Origin: Erodium maritimum
Taxonomy: Eukaryota; Streptophyta; Magnoliopsida; Geraniales; Geraniaceae
Assembly (NCBI GenBank): GCA_963921825.1
Contig: OY997593.1
Location: 69,424,039-69,488,038 of the forward strand
Direction of reading: 5' to 3'
DNA length: 64,000 nt
Shown here: in pieces, positions 22,217-31,912 of the stretch
How positions within the stretch are numbered: the stretch's first letter is position 1
Layout: every line of letters starts with the position of its first letter
Notes under the pieces: model-generated
What the model was told of the DNA's origin: nothing
Databases searched by the model: none
The model's input: the letters and a program-made list of their open reading frames with translations, nothing else
Translations under genes and position numbers: made by a program

Positions 22217-24460
22217 AATTGTTGTGTGGGTTGTGGGATTCATGTTGTACCGTCAAGGCTCATATTTGTAAGCTCACCGATAACTGATGTGTGGTTTGGG
22301 TTGATTCTTCAATTTGTATTTTTTGGGGTTGTATTATACGGGGATGAATAAAAGTTGAAATTTCTTTTCATTTTATTATTTATTAATTTTAATTTTCTTA
22401 GTATTTACTGTTTTAAATATGTATTTAACAAAATACTGTTAAATATACAGTCAACATCTAATCATCACTATGAACCCAACTACGAACTCCACATTGTGGT
22501 AAACAGATTCTATAAAGGGTTCAGACTCACTACAATAAATCTGAACTCCTTCGTATGAACTTCTACCCTATACATACTCTAAACTAAAACTTTCAAGGCT
22601 CCCCATTCTTTCTAATCCCATCCGACATTCTTCCTAAAAAATTAATGTTTCAACTCAATTCAAATATGTAGTTCAACTCAACACAAAGAGATTCATTGAT
22701 ACAAGATGTCTCATATTTTCGTTTGGATGCGTATTCCATTATTCCCTCACTTGATTAATATAGTTTCTTACATGCTTGCAAAACACCATAAAAATCTATA
22801 TACAAGGTCAAGATACTATTTGTAATTTGCTTAATATCCTAATTTCCTCCCATATCTGACAGTAAGAACATAGTTATTCAGAATAGTGTGTTTTCCATAC
22901 AAACTCAAAATGCTATTTGTAAGCCGCGATGATATTATATAAGTTCAAAACTCACGCCCAATAATGTGAACTGCAACCACACCACCACATGAACATGATA
23001 CAAGTTTGAGATATACAAACATGCCAAGTTCATTTCTTATTTAAATTATAGTACTTCCAAGTTCCAAGAACAGATCTTGCTTGTGATACAAATTTAAAAT
23101 TACCTTACTTTTGTCAGGGATGATCCTTTTCTTAGAGAAGAGGGATGATCTTTTTTGATAATATATAGTGTTGAAATCATTATCAAATTTCTTACTGACC
23201 ATTTGTATTTCCTCCTCGTTTTTGTTGCTTAATATCAAGGGAAAATTAACACTTAACTACATTTTAGTATTTATAATTTTCATTTAATTACACCCAACTA
23301 ATTTTTTCGTCTAATAAAAGATCCCTAACTTTTTAAAAATAACACGGTACTCTTTTCCATCTATTATTCAAAATTTTGAAACAAAAAGTTTATAAAATTT
23401 AAAAATAATAATTTTAATGACAAATCTGAAAATTCGAAGGTTACTAAAGAGTATTTTTAATATTATACAAAATTCATATTTTGAAGAGCCAATGATATGA
23501 TTTTGAAAATTTGTTTATTAGTGATGGGTATTATGATTTTTTTTATTATGTTTTATTGGATGAAAACCCAATGAAAATGGGTAAAGTGAAATTTTTGAAA
23601 AGTAAGGATATGTCTAAGTAAAAATTATAGATAATTAGGTGTAGACTTGTAGTTAGGTGAAAATTTTCCTTTTAAAAAGAATGATTTGAATGGAAAATTT
23701 GAAAATTCAAAGGTTAATGATGCTCTGCTTGATATGCTCCATGATTCTGGTGATCTTGAAGAACTTGATGATGCTGTGCTTGATATTGTTCGTTCTGCTT
23801 CTGTGAGGCTTTCACAAGGGTGTGGCAAGAGTTGATGAGTGAGGTTCAATTGTTAATACTTTGAATTTTATATAGTTAGTGATTGTTTTTTGTAAAATAG
23901 AAGAATTTGGAAGAGAGGACATAATGTTATGCGATTAAAATTAGGGATGGAAACTCAATTATGTGAAAATGAAGAAAGGTTCAGGCAATTTGATGCAAGG
24001 TGCATTGGTGCTAAAACATTTTATTGCATATAAAACAGAAATATTAAAATTGTTTGTTCTTCAAAGTAAGCATTTTATTTGAGTTCTAACAACGAAAATG
24101 TCTATTGTATACACAGAAGAAAATTCTGAAAGAAATAAAAAAAATAATTAAGAAAACTGTTGTTATCTTTCCTAAGTTTTTTTTTTAAAACTTCTAAATC
24201 AATTTTGTGGTGCATTTTTGCCACTAAATTTTAAATTAAAATAAATTTAGAAACAAATGGGTGTTTATCTTTGTTTATCCATTTTTATGGTTCTCTACTC
24301 AAAATAATTCTCTAGTTTGATTTATAATGTCAAAATTAGGCTTAACCAACTTTTTATTTTTCATCATCCGTCGTCTCTTACCTTTTACCCCTACCAAAGT
24401 TTTCTACCACAATTTTCGGTAGCGAATTTTACATTTCTTCGTGTAATATAGAGTAGTGAT
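22217..24460. other. Gene-free AT-rich DNA with one weak inverted repeat
   Basis: No gene is visible. Segments beginning at 23240 (GGGAAAATTAACACTTAACTA) and ending at 23671 (inverted GGAAAATTTTCACCTAACTA) could be the ends of an old 430-bp foldback element. No target duplication was matched. Confidence 0.4.
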
Positions 24461-24834
24461 CGATAATTTCCTCTTTTTTTTTTGATCGGCAAAGCTTATT
24501 TAAAGTTTTATAAACCCTCTTTTGAGAAGAAAGAGGAAAAAGGTTTAGCTACAAACCAACAAAAAATGACCCCAAGACGCTCAATGGCGTCTTATAAGGG
24601 AACAAGAGAAGTGAGTGCTGGCATGTCGTTCAGCCTCATGAAAGCTAAGGATGGGTACACAGACCCTGAAGCCCCACACCGGGGATGACCATGAATCACA
24701 ATGAATGGGTACACAGACCCTGATGCTGAGAGTGGATACGCAGACCCTGAAATGAATGGGTAACGTAGACCCTGAAGTGAATGGGTACGCAGACCCAGTA
24801 GTGAATGGGTACGCAGACCCGATAATTTCCTCTT
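24461..24834 (-). mobile_element. Short retroposon with poly(A) tail and 15-bp target duplication
   Basis: CGATAATTTCCTCTT at 24461-24475 recurs exactly at 24820-24834. The insert starts on the plus strand with a T-run to 24483, that is, a minus-strand poly(A) tail following GCCGATCA, as in plant LINE and SINE tails. The body is 344 bp, with a low-complexity array in its 5' half. It is a 5'-truncated LINE or a retroposed transcript; the donor was not identified. Confidence 0.75.
24651..24819. repeat. Minisatellite, unit about 24 bp (GAATGGGTACGCAGACCC)
   Basis: Six to seven units of GTGAATGGGTACGCAGACCC-type sequence, the last ones nearly identical. In one frame the units read NGYADPE-like octapeptides, interrupted by a one-base insertion (GGGTAACGTAG). 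The array lies at the 5' half of the minus-strand retroposon, so it was probably retroposed with it. Confidence 0.7.
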
Positions 24835-25001
24835 GAAACCATTTAAAATATAGAGTAGTGAATTCATAATAATCCAAAGTATGAAGTATTGAAATGTAAT
24901 TTCTCAAATGTTTATGATGTGCAATCAGGTATTACAAAGTTTTAATATAAGTAACATCCAAATACAGAGTCACCTTACTTTCAATTCTTAAAAAAAAAAG
25001 C

Positions 25002-28000
25002 TCATTCAGATTCTGTACTGTTCGTGGAAGTCTCCGAGCGCCTCCTCTTGGCTTCATTATCGCCCAACTGCAACGAAACACACACATCTTCATCACATCC
25101 GTTACGCAACAAAGAAAGATTCTCAGAACCATCCCCGTCCCGTTCCCGTTCCTTCTCCAAACCAAACGGGGAGGACCGAGTTACACAACTCGGTATGAAC
25201 TGATGCTCTACACTCGGGCCCGTCTTCACACTGTCTTCCAGATGAAACTCAGCTTCCAGTGTCGCTTCATTCACATCCAGCCCCAGAGGCTCGCACTTCT
25301 CTTTCTGCAGCCCGTTGCCTGGTGAAGAATCTCCTACTGCAGAGTTTATCACTGTGCCTGAAACGCCTCTTTGCTCTTGAACAGCCACTGCAAAATTATG
25401 CAGCAATGAAACTAATCAAGAAGCAAAGAAACTAGGGATAATTGCACAAAAGTACCTGAGGTATTCATTTTTTTTCAACTTGTTTGTAGCCTTCTTTGAT
25501 AATTATAAAAATAATATCCTGAACTTGTCCTTTTCTTGCAAATTGTATATAAATGACGATTTTGCCCTTACAATTTAGATTTTTAAAAAATAATTAAATA
25601 ACGAAAAATCGAAAAAATCCTATCCCTTATATTTGGACCATTTGTTCTTTAATTATTATTTTTCATATTCCCTAGGGTAAAATCATCATTTTGACCTTTT
25701 TATATACAAAGAGTAAAAATAGATAAGTTCAGGGAATTTTTTTTGCGATCATCAAAGAAGAAGGCTACAAATTGCAAAAAGTGAATACCTCAAGGTACTT
25801 TTTTGCAATTATCCCAAGAAACTAATCGAGAAGCAACGAACCCTTGAGTCCTTCATTAGTAGTAATGAGATCGAGTTCAAGAAGATTCAGGAGGCGCCCG
25901 AGATCGACCCCACTAGTCCAATTCTCCGGTGGTTGGCCAATTTTCAGCTTAAGACGTCCTCTGTTAGCGGTTCCGCCCCAAATAATCCCGATCGGTCGCG
26001 GCTTGTCCCCGATGTTGTCGTCACCTTTTAGGACAATGAGGCTTCCACTATCTCCCTCAAGGTCAAAAGTTTGTTGGTTTTCTCCAACTACAAGGAAATC
26101 AGTTAAGAAACACATACCCTTCTCGTCGTTGTACTCGAGAGCGTACGCCAACACCGTTCCGGTGGTCAGGCCAGAGCTTCTCCCGACTTTCATCACTTGC
26201 TTCCCTATGAGACTATTGATCGGAGATTGCAAGTCAATGATCTTCACGTCACCGATCTCGCCCACGCCTTTCATGGTCGTGGTTACGGTGGACATGTCAA
26301 AATCATCAGTGAACGCTATGAATGCCCCGTCCGCTCTCACGAATGTCTCTACAAGGGCCAGTCTTGGGGGATTTTTTTTTTGTTATCAACGATAAAGCGG
26401 TAAATCATAATCTAGCATAGCATAAGTTAACCAGAGGTTAACCGCTAAACTAACCCCTATGCCACACCTGCTGTCCACTGGAATTTGAAGCTCTGACCTT
26501 AAGGAGGTGAGAGAGTTCAAATCTCGAGGGATTAATGAATATTATATTTATGACAGGGAGATTGATCGGATTACCTGCATTTATCCCGGCAAATATGCCG
26601 TACCAAAGATCATCGGTTATGAATGATGTAGCTCTCTCCACTGCACCAAGATAGACCCCGGGCCCGAGTGTTGGAGGTAAGGGATGAAACATCTTCTGAT
26701 TCGGGTAATCTAAGTCGACTGCTACATGACGGTTTGTGAGGAACCCGACTTGTCGATTGCCTGTTTGGCTCCTCACAATGGCACCCAAGGTCCCATAGGT
26801 CTCCTGGCTTGCAACCTGAAAAAGAGCAATTAAACCATAGGGTACATGTTTCAGATTCACACACACATACTCTTAATTCGATACTGAAAAAAAAAACTTG
26901 CAAAGGAATAACGAGAATGCCTGAGAACCAGAGCCAATGCATGGATCGCCTCCACGCAAGTCATCTACGATCTCGGTGTACAACTGTTCTTTTGGAGCTG
27001 GTTCGGGTGCACCAAAGTATGAGAACTCCACCACATCTACATCACACCATACACCACCAGGTCCCTGATCAAAATGCAAAAACCAAACACAAAAACCATT
27101 TCGATCACACCTTAATCAAAAGAGAAACTACATTTTACTGCCTTGCGGTGTACACGATTTGCAGTTTACTACCCTCAATTTTTAAGTATACCAGTCCGAC
27201 CTTTTAAGAGTGTCAGTTTACTAACATATACTTTGAATTTGTTGCACTATCTATTAAGTTGTATAAATCTGTTAAATTTAATGTCTTCACGCGCTCAACT
27301 TCCTCTTATAAAAGGGTAATTTTGTCATTCCATATTCCCTAAACCCTAAATTTAACGGATTTTATACAACTTAATAGATAGTAGGGATAACCGCAAAAAA
27401 AGTACCCCAAGGTATTCACTTTTTGCTAGATGTAGCCCTCTTCTATAATAATTGCAATAAAGTGTCTTGAACTTGTCTTTTTGTTGCACTTCATGTAAAT
27501 TTGTTTAAAATTAACGATTTTACCCTTGAAATTTGAAATCTAAAAATAAAAATAATTTTTTTTTCTCAAGATTTTCATCTCCCTTAATTTTCTTCTTATT
27601 TGTATGATACAAAGAGAGGGGAAATTAAGGGAGATGAAAATTCTAGACTTTTTCGTTTTTTACTAATTATTTTTAAAATTTAAATTTTCGAGGGTAAAAT
27701 CATAATTTTGGAACAAATTTACACAAAGTGCAACTAGAAGACAAGTTCAATGCACTTTTTGCAATTGTCATAGAAGAAGACTACAACTTGCAAAAAGTCA
27801 ATACTTCAGGGTACTTTTTTGCAATTATCCCTAGATAGTACAACAAACTCAAAATATAGGTAGTAACTTAAAAGCTCGGGGTAAAGTGTAAATCATGTAT
27901 AGCACAGGACAGCAAAACGTATATTCCACTATTTCAAATGCACAAAGACGGAAAACATACGGGAAAACAAAACAGCACTTCCTACCTCCAGAGCAGTGGG

Positions 28001-28480
28001 CAAACATTGGATGGGGTTGAGCCATTGCTTATGAACCTCCCTAGAAACAAAAACAAGAATAGCCGGTATGTGAGTCAACACACCCCGTCGAATACGAAAC
28101 CCGATCGCCGTGCCAAGACTATAACACCGTAATATCTTGCTATGGAAAGCCCTGATAGTCATCAACTCAAGCAACGTATTGGCTTGCTGCCCTTTCGGCA
28201 GCCGGCCAAGAGTCTCCGGTAGCACTCCTTTCTGAAGATTCCCAAAGTAGTTTGCTCTAAGTTCAGCAGCGTTAATCAGTCGGCTTGAAGTAGGCCAAGA
28301 GAAGTAAGCAGCATTGCTCTCACCGTGTTGCCCAGCTGATGCAATGGGTTGGAGTGTTGGAGGACTTAATGATGGTAAATTAGAGTGACTGCAACAGTTT
28401 CTTTCAAGATCCAAAGCAGATTCCTCTGATGGCGTTGAACCGGAGCAGCAAACCCATGAATTAAGTCTAGCTCGCTCCAT
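25002..28480 (-). CDS. NARROW LEAF 1 (NAL1)-like trypsin-fold protease, 590 aa
   Basis: Five coding exons on the minus strand: 28480-27986, 27064-26921, 26815-26575, 26348-25842, 25387-25002. The joins keep frame and give 590 aa. The sequence matches the plant NAL1 family of predicted serine/cysteine proteases with a trypsin fold, which in rice sets leaf width and vein number. Candidate catalytic residues are His243 (LTNRHVAVD), Asp300 (FVRADGAF) and Ser394 (LEGDSGSLIV), spaced as in rice NAL1. A conserved ALEGPGGVWCDVDVVEFSY block spans the first exon junction. The C-terminal 130 residues are acidic and variable, ending with a KRRRSETSTN segment that may be a nuclear signal. Intron 2 starts GC instead of GT (26920-26919). 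Introns 1 and 4 carry miniature elements. The start MERARLNSWVCC is the usual family start. A 5' UTR exon probably lies near 29660-29860. Confidence 0.92.
25426..25824. mobile_element. Mutator-like MITE in intron 4 of the NAL1-like gene
   Basis: Element 25435-25815 (381 bp) runs from GGGATAATTGCACAAAAGTACC to the inverted GGTACTTTTTTGCAATTATCCC. The flanks AAGAAACTA (25426-25434 and 25816-25824) are identical at 9 of 9. The arms extend about 160 bases. It lies wholly inside intron 4, about 40 bases from the 5' edge of exon 5. Confidence 0.92.
27122..27930. mobile_element. Outer foldback element in intron 1 of the NAL1-like gene
   Basis: The left arm (about 27126-27280: ACTACATTTTACTGCC, CACGATTTGCAGTTTAC) pairs with the right arm (27832-27925: AAGTGTAAATCATG, GGACAGCAAAACGTAT). 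The pairing is continuous only if the inner MITE at 27384-27831 is removed. The ends are approximate and I could not define a target duplication. Confidence 0.7.
27375..27840. mobile_element. Inner Mutator-like MITE nested in a foldback element
   Basis: Element 27384-27831 (448 bp) has ends GGGATAACCGCAAAAAAAGTACC and, inverted, GGGATAATTGCAAAAAAGTACC. It has a perfect 9-bp duplication TAGATAGTA (27375-27383, 27832-27840). It splits the CTATTAAGTTGTATAAA region of the outer element's arm and is therefore younger than the outer element. Confidence 0.92.
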
Positions 28481-28513
28481 CTATCAATTTACCTATAGCA
28501 GCAATGTTATGAG

Positions 28514-29425
28514 CAGTAATTGGAACCATAACAAAGAAAACGAAATGATAAACAAAGGTTTAGAAGCCATCTGACATGCCTTAAGACAGTATGTAAGCAT
28601 TTGACATGTGGCATTCAAATTTTCAACCCTTGATTATTTCCCCAATCGTACAACTTTTAATAGTATATCTCATGACTCCCAAAAATGAAATTTATGCTCA
28701 TAACGAAAAAATAGCCCTAATCTACAATAATTGGAACCATAACGGGGAAAGTGATAATTGCAAAAACTTGCGGTGAACTATGCGCGTTTTGCAAATACTA
28801 TCAATGAACTATTTTTTTGCAAGAAACATCCCCCAACTATTTTTTGTTTGGAAATCCACGGACATTAGTCATGTGCCTTAATTTTTTTTGGAAATGACAG
28901 TTTTTCCCTTTACATTATACATGTTTTGCAATTTGTAGCCCTCGTGTATACGTGTTTTACAATTTGGAATCCTTATGCATACACTTTTGCATGGTTACTT
29001 TCGACTTTTTGCAACAAAAAAAAACGTTAGTGGATTTGCAGTCGGAAAATAGTGGGGGATGTTTTTTACAAAAAAAAAAAGAATAGTTCACCAATAGTAA
29101 TTGCAAAAAACACATAGTTCACTGCATTTTTTTGCAATTATTCCTAAGATAACAAAGATTTAGAAGCAACGGAAGTGAACTAATGAATAAGATGAGTTGA
29201 TGCAACAAGTACAATCAATACTTCATAATGGTAATGAAAAACAAATCAAGCCATCTCACTTGATTTGATCCATGCCCTAAAACTGTGTATATAAGTACTT
29301 CACTTGGGGTATTCAAATTGTCAAACCATAACTTATTTCCCCAACTGTGAAGCTTTTTATAGTATATCTCATGACTCCCAAAAATGAAATTTATGGTCAT
29401 AACAAAAAATAGCCATAATCTACAG
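28514..29425. repeat. Tandem duplication of 5' gene sequence split by a MITE
   Basis: Segment 28545-28735 and segment 29145-29425 share phrases such as ATAGTATATCTCATGACTCC, AAAAATGAAATTTATG and AAATAGCC.TAATCTACA. Between them lies a foldback element (28751-29144: GTGATAATTGCAAAAACTTG against inverted GGAATAATTGCAAAAAAATG) whose ends belong to the same MITE family. No clean 9-bp duplication is left for that element. This is probably the 5' UTR intron of the NAL1-like gene. Confidence 0.65.
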
Positions 29426-29658
29426 TAATCAACCAAGCTTCAAGTAGTAAATAGAACACAATATATACATCGATACCCACATAAATACAACACAAAACAA
29501 CCCAATTGAGCTAAACAAGTGGGAGAGAACAATCGAACATCCAGTTCAACACAAGAAGCAATCAAATAAGAGCAAACCCAGAAGCAAAAAACAAACTTTT
29601 CTCGAGAATCAAGCTCTGTGACCGATCAAATTGAAGGATTTGAACTGAAAAAGGAACT

Positions 29659-29865
29659 CACTGATCAGCAATGTGCAGAGATGGTGGTCGGAGCTTGTTG
29701 GAGAGTCGCAGCCCAGAAAGAGGCTAATTGAGACGACCCATCTGATCAAAACTGGGAAAGAATCTGCTCAAGAGCAGCGAGTGATGGCCAGCTTCAGCAC
29801 AGTGGATGTTGTTGCTCTGAAAATTCGGGAAAGCCACAACAAAAAGTACACCTGGGTTCTTTTTC
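29659..29865 (-). other. Probable 5' UTR exon and start region of the NAL1-like gene
   Basis: GC-moderate, without a convincing frame. On the minus strand it ends at a good donor (GATCA|GTGAGTT, about 29659) and lies upstream of the first coding exon. The exon call is inference; transcript data would settle it. Confidence 0.35.
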
Positions 29866-29917
29866 TCTGTAAATGTGGCGAAAAGTAGAAATAGTGAGAA
29901 ATCTGGGGCTATTTTGT

Positions 29918-30258
29918 AAGTTTATAGGGATAACACCAGAAAACAATCATCGTTTGACTTCCTAGTACAAATCACAATTATAGACTTTCTTATCGTCCGT
30001 AGTACACAGTCCCGTTAGTTAAATTACCACAAACTATTAATTCCGTCCAAAAACACGGAATATTCTGTGTTTTTGGATAGAATATTCTGTGTTTTGAACA
30101 GAATATTCCGAAATATTCCGTGTTTTTGGACAAAATTCATGGTTTGTGGTAATTTAACTAACGGGGTTGTGTACTATGGACGATAAGAAAGTCTATAGTT
30201 GTGATTTGTACCAGGAAGTCAAACGATAGTTGTTTTCTGGTGTTAGCCCAAGTTTATA
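29918..30258. mobile_element. Mutator-like MITE upstream of the NAL1-like gene (323 bp)
   Basis: Element 29927-30249 begins GGGATAACACCAGAAAAC and ends with the inverted match GGGCTAACACCAGAAAAC. The arms are about 145 bases. The duplication AAGTTTATA is perfect at 29918-29926 and 30250-30258. Its arm sequence differs from the GGGATAATTGC subfamily beyond the ends. Confidence 0.92.
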
Positions 30259-30739
30259 TTATTATAGTGGCGTTGGTGTGAAATGGTAAGATGTGGGAAG
30301 CACCACGGCAGACTTTATGGAATCGCATTGGGAACATTTGGACTCCACCATTTGTTGTTGATCAGTCGAGTTGTACTGATCGATGGTTGTGACCTTCCGG
30401 ATGGTGGAAATAGGTAAACCAGACTGAGTTTAAATTTATCTGTTTTGAACTCGAACGAATCAGGTAAAAATCGAAAAATATGTTTTTGAACGATTTTTTG
30501 TCACATAAACTTGTTGTCCTTACATTTATTTTTCTCAAAGACGTATTCATACTTTAGTTTATTGTTAAGAAACGGCGGTTTCTGATAATTTTCAAAAATT
30601 GACGTTAATTTGAGTGAAAACCCCGAAAAATTCATAAATCCTTAAAATAACTCTACCTTATATCCTAAAACCCTTTCACGGACCCTAAGCTCTAGAACAT
30701 AAACTCATAACTCACTTATCTTGTTCTTCTAACGAAATG

Positions 30740-31260
30740 TAGTTTAAGGTTTTTAGGGTTCGAGGAGGGTTCCTAGAGCACGCACAACGGGCCGACCCTC
30801 ACCCCCGACCCGCGCGCGCGGTCCGCAGACCTCGGTCCGTCCCGTTGTGGGCCGCATTTCTCGCAGTCCTCGACCCTGAAAAACGCGGCCCCGGGATCGG
30901 CCCTCGCTCCTCGTCCCTCGATCGCGGGTCGGGGTCGCGCTCCCCGCTCCTCGGTCGCGCTGGCCCTCTCCTGTGCCGACACGTGACCTCCCCAGCCGAC
31001 CGTTTGACAACGGTCGGTAATGGCTAGTTTTTTTTAAATTAAAAATCAACAAATTAAAACCCTATAAATACCCCAACCCAACCTCATTTTTCCACACCAT
31101 TCTCCACTTTCACTCTTTCATTCCCGCATTCTCCTCTCTCATTTCAATTAATAATCCAGTCAGCACATGGCCTCTCCAGTGCAAAACACTCATTATTCTG
31201 CGGTCCTAGGGCCTCACTTTTGTCCAGTCAACACAAGGGTCTCAGACCCAGGGCCTCACT
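30740..31260. other. GC-rich patch and orphan TATA promoter
   Basis: A sharply bounded GC-rich block (30770-31010) is followed by CCCTATAAATACCCC (about 31060) and a CT-rich leader like that before the Harbinger ORF1 remnant at 20.8 kb. No protein follows. It is probably the promoter end of a deleted Harbinger-type or other element. Two copies of AGGGCCTCACTT flank 31210-31260. Confidence 0.35.
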
Positions 31261-31285
31261 TAGGGCATTTTTGTTGTACATGCTC

Positions 31286-31618
31286 TTAGAGCACCCACAG
31301 TCGTGGGCGAGATGGCGCTGGCGAGGAGAAGTCGCCGGCGAGGAGGAGGCGGGGAGCTGGCGAGGAGCAGGCGAGAAGGGCACCGGCGAGATAGAGAGAC
31401 GTTGACGATCTCGCCGGTAGATCTCGCTGGCGAGGAGAAGTTGTGGGTTTGAGGTGCAATTTTTGTTTGTTTTATACTTGCTTTTTTCCTCATCTCGCCG
31501 GCAGCTCCTCGCCACCCACTGTAGAGCTCGCTGGTGAGATGATTAAAAAATTATATTTTAAACCATATCGTCGGCGCCATCTCGCCGGCAGCCGGCGAGA
31601 TGGTTGTGGATGCTCTTA
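31286..31618. mobile_element. PIF/Harbinger-type MITE (327 bp) with TTA duplication
   Basis: Element 31289-31615 begins GAGCACCCACAG and ends inverted with GAGCATCCACAA. The 3-bp duplication TTA (31286-31288, 31616-31618) is that of Harbinger elements. The inside is GC-rich and palindromic around CGCCGGCGAG words. It lies about 300 bases upstream of the SR45-type start codon. Confidence 0.85.
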
Positions 31619-31679
31619 GGGAATAATAAGAGTATTTTCAGGATTTCTCAATTTTTCATCAGTCGAATTTTTTGTTTTT

Positions 31680-31912
31680 AATCAATAAATTTAAACTCGA
31701 TCTAAAATGGCCCAATACGATTTGGGCCTAGGTCAATCAGTTCTCAATCCAAAATATTGGGCCCAAAGCCCATAAACACAACCTATCTGGATTTGGATCG
31801 GAACAAAACAAGCTAGTTTGCTTCTCTATCATCGATTCCCGAACTCAATCGCCATCACTCGATCTTCGCTGGTTTCACTGCAAGCTGAGGAGGGTTTAGC
31901 TAGGGTTTCGCC
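31680..31912 (+). promoter_or_regulatory. SR45-type gene promoter with GGCCCA motifs
   Basis: TGGCCCAATACG, TTTGGGCCTAGG, ATTGGGCCC and AAGCCCAT cluster at 31700-31775, and the presumed leader follows to the ATG at 31913. Paired GGCCCA/TGGGCC elements without a clear TATA box fit a constitutive gene. The assignment is inference. Confidence 0.45.

Noticed and set aside
22355-22558. Short hydrophobic plus-strand frame
   Set aside because: It lies in AT-rich DNA where such frames arise by chance; no start context or homology was seen.
24651-24819. Direct repeats that could be mistaken for a CRISPR array
   Set aside because: Units are contiguous without unique spacers, and the DNA is clearly plant nuclear; this is a minisatellite.
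30753-31052. GC-rich open frames on both strands near 30.8-31.0 kb
   Set aside because: Frames open in several phases at once, as expected from high GC; no family or splice sites fit.
31228-31515. Frames crossing 31.2-31.5 kb on either strand
   Set aside because: They lie inside the palindromic Harbinger-type MITE with TTA duplication.
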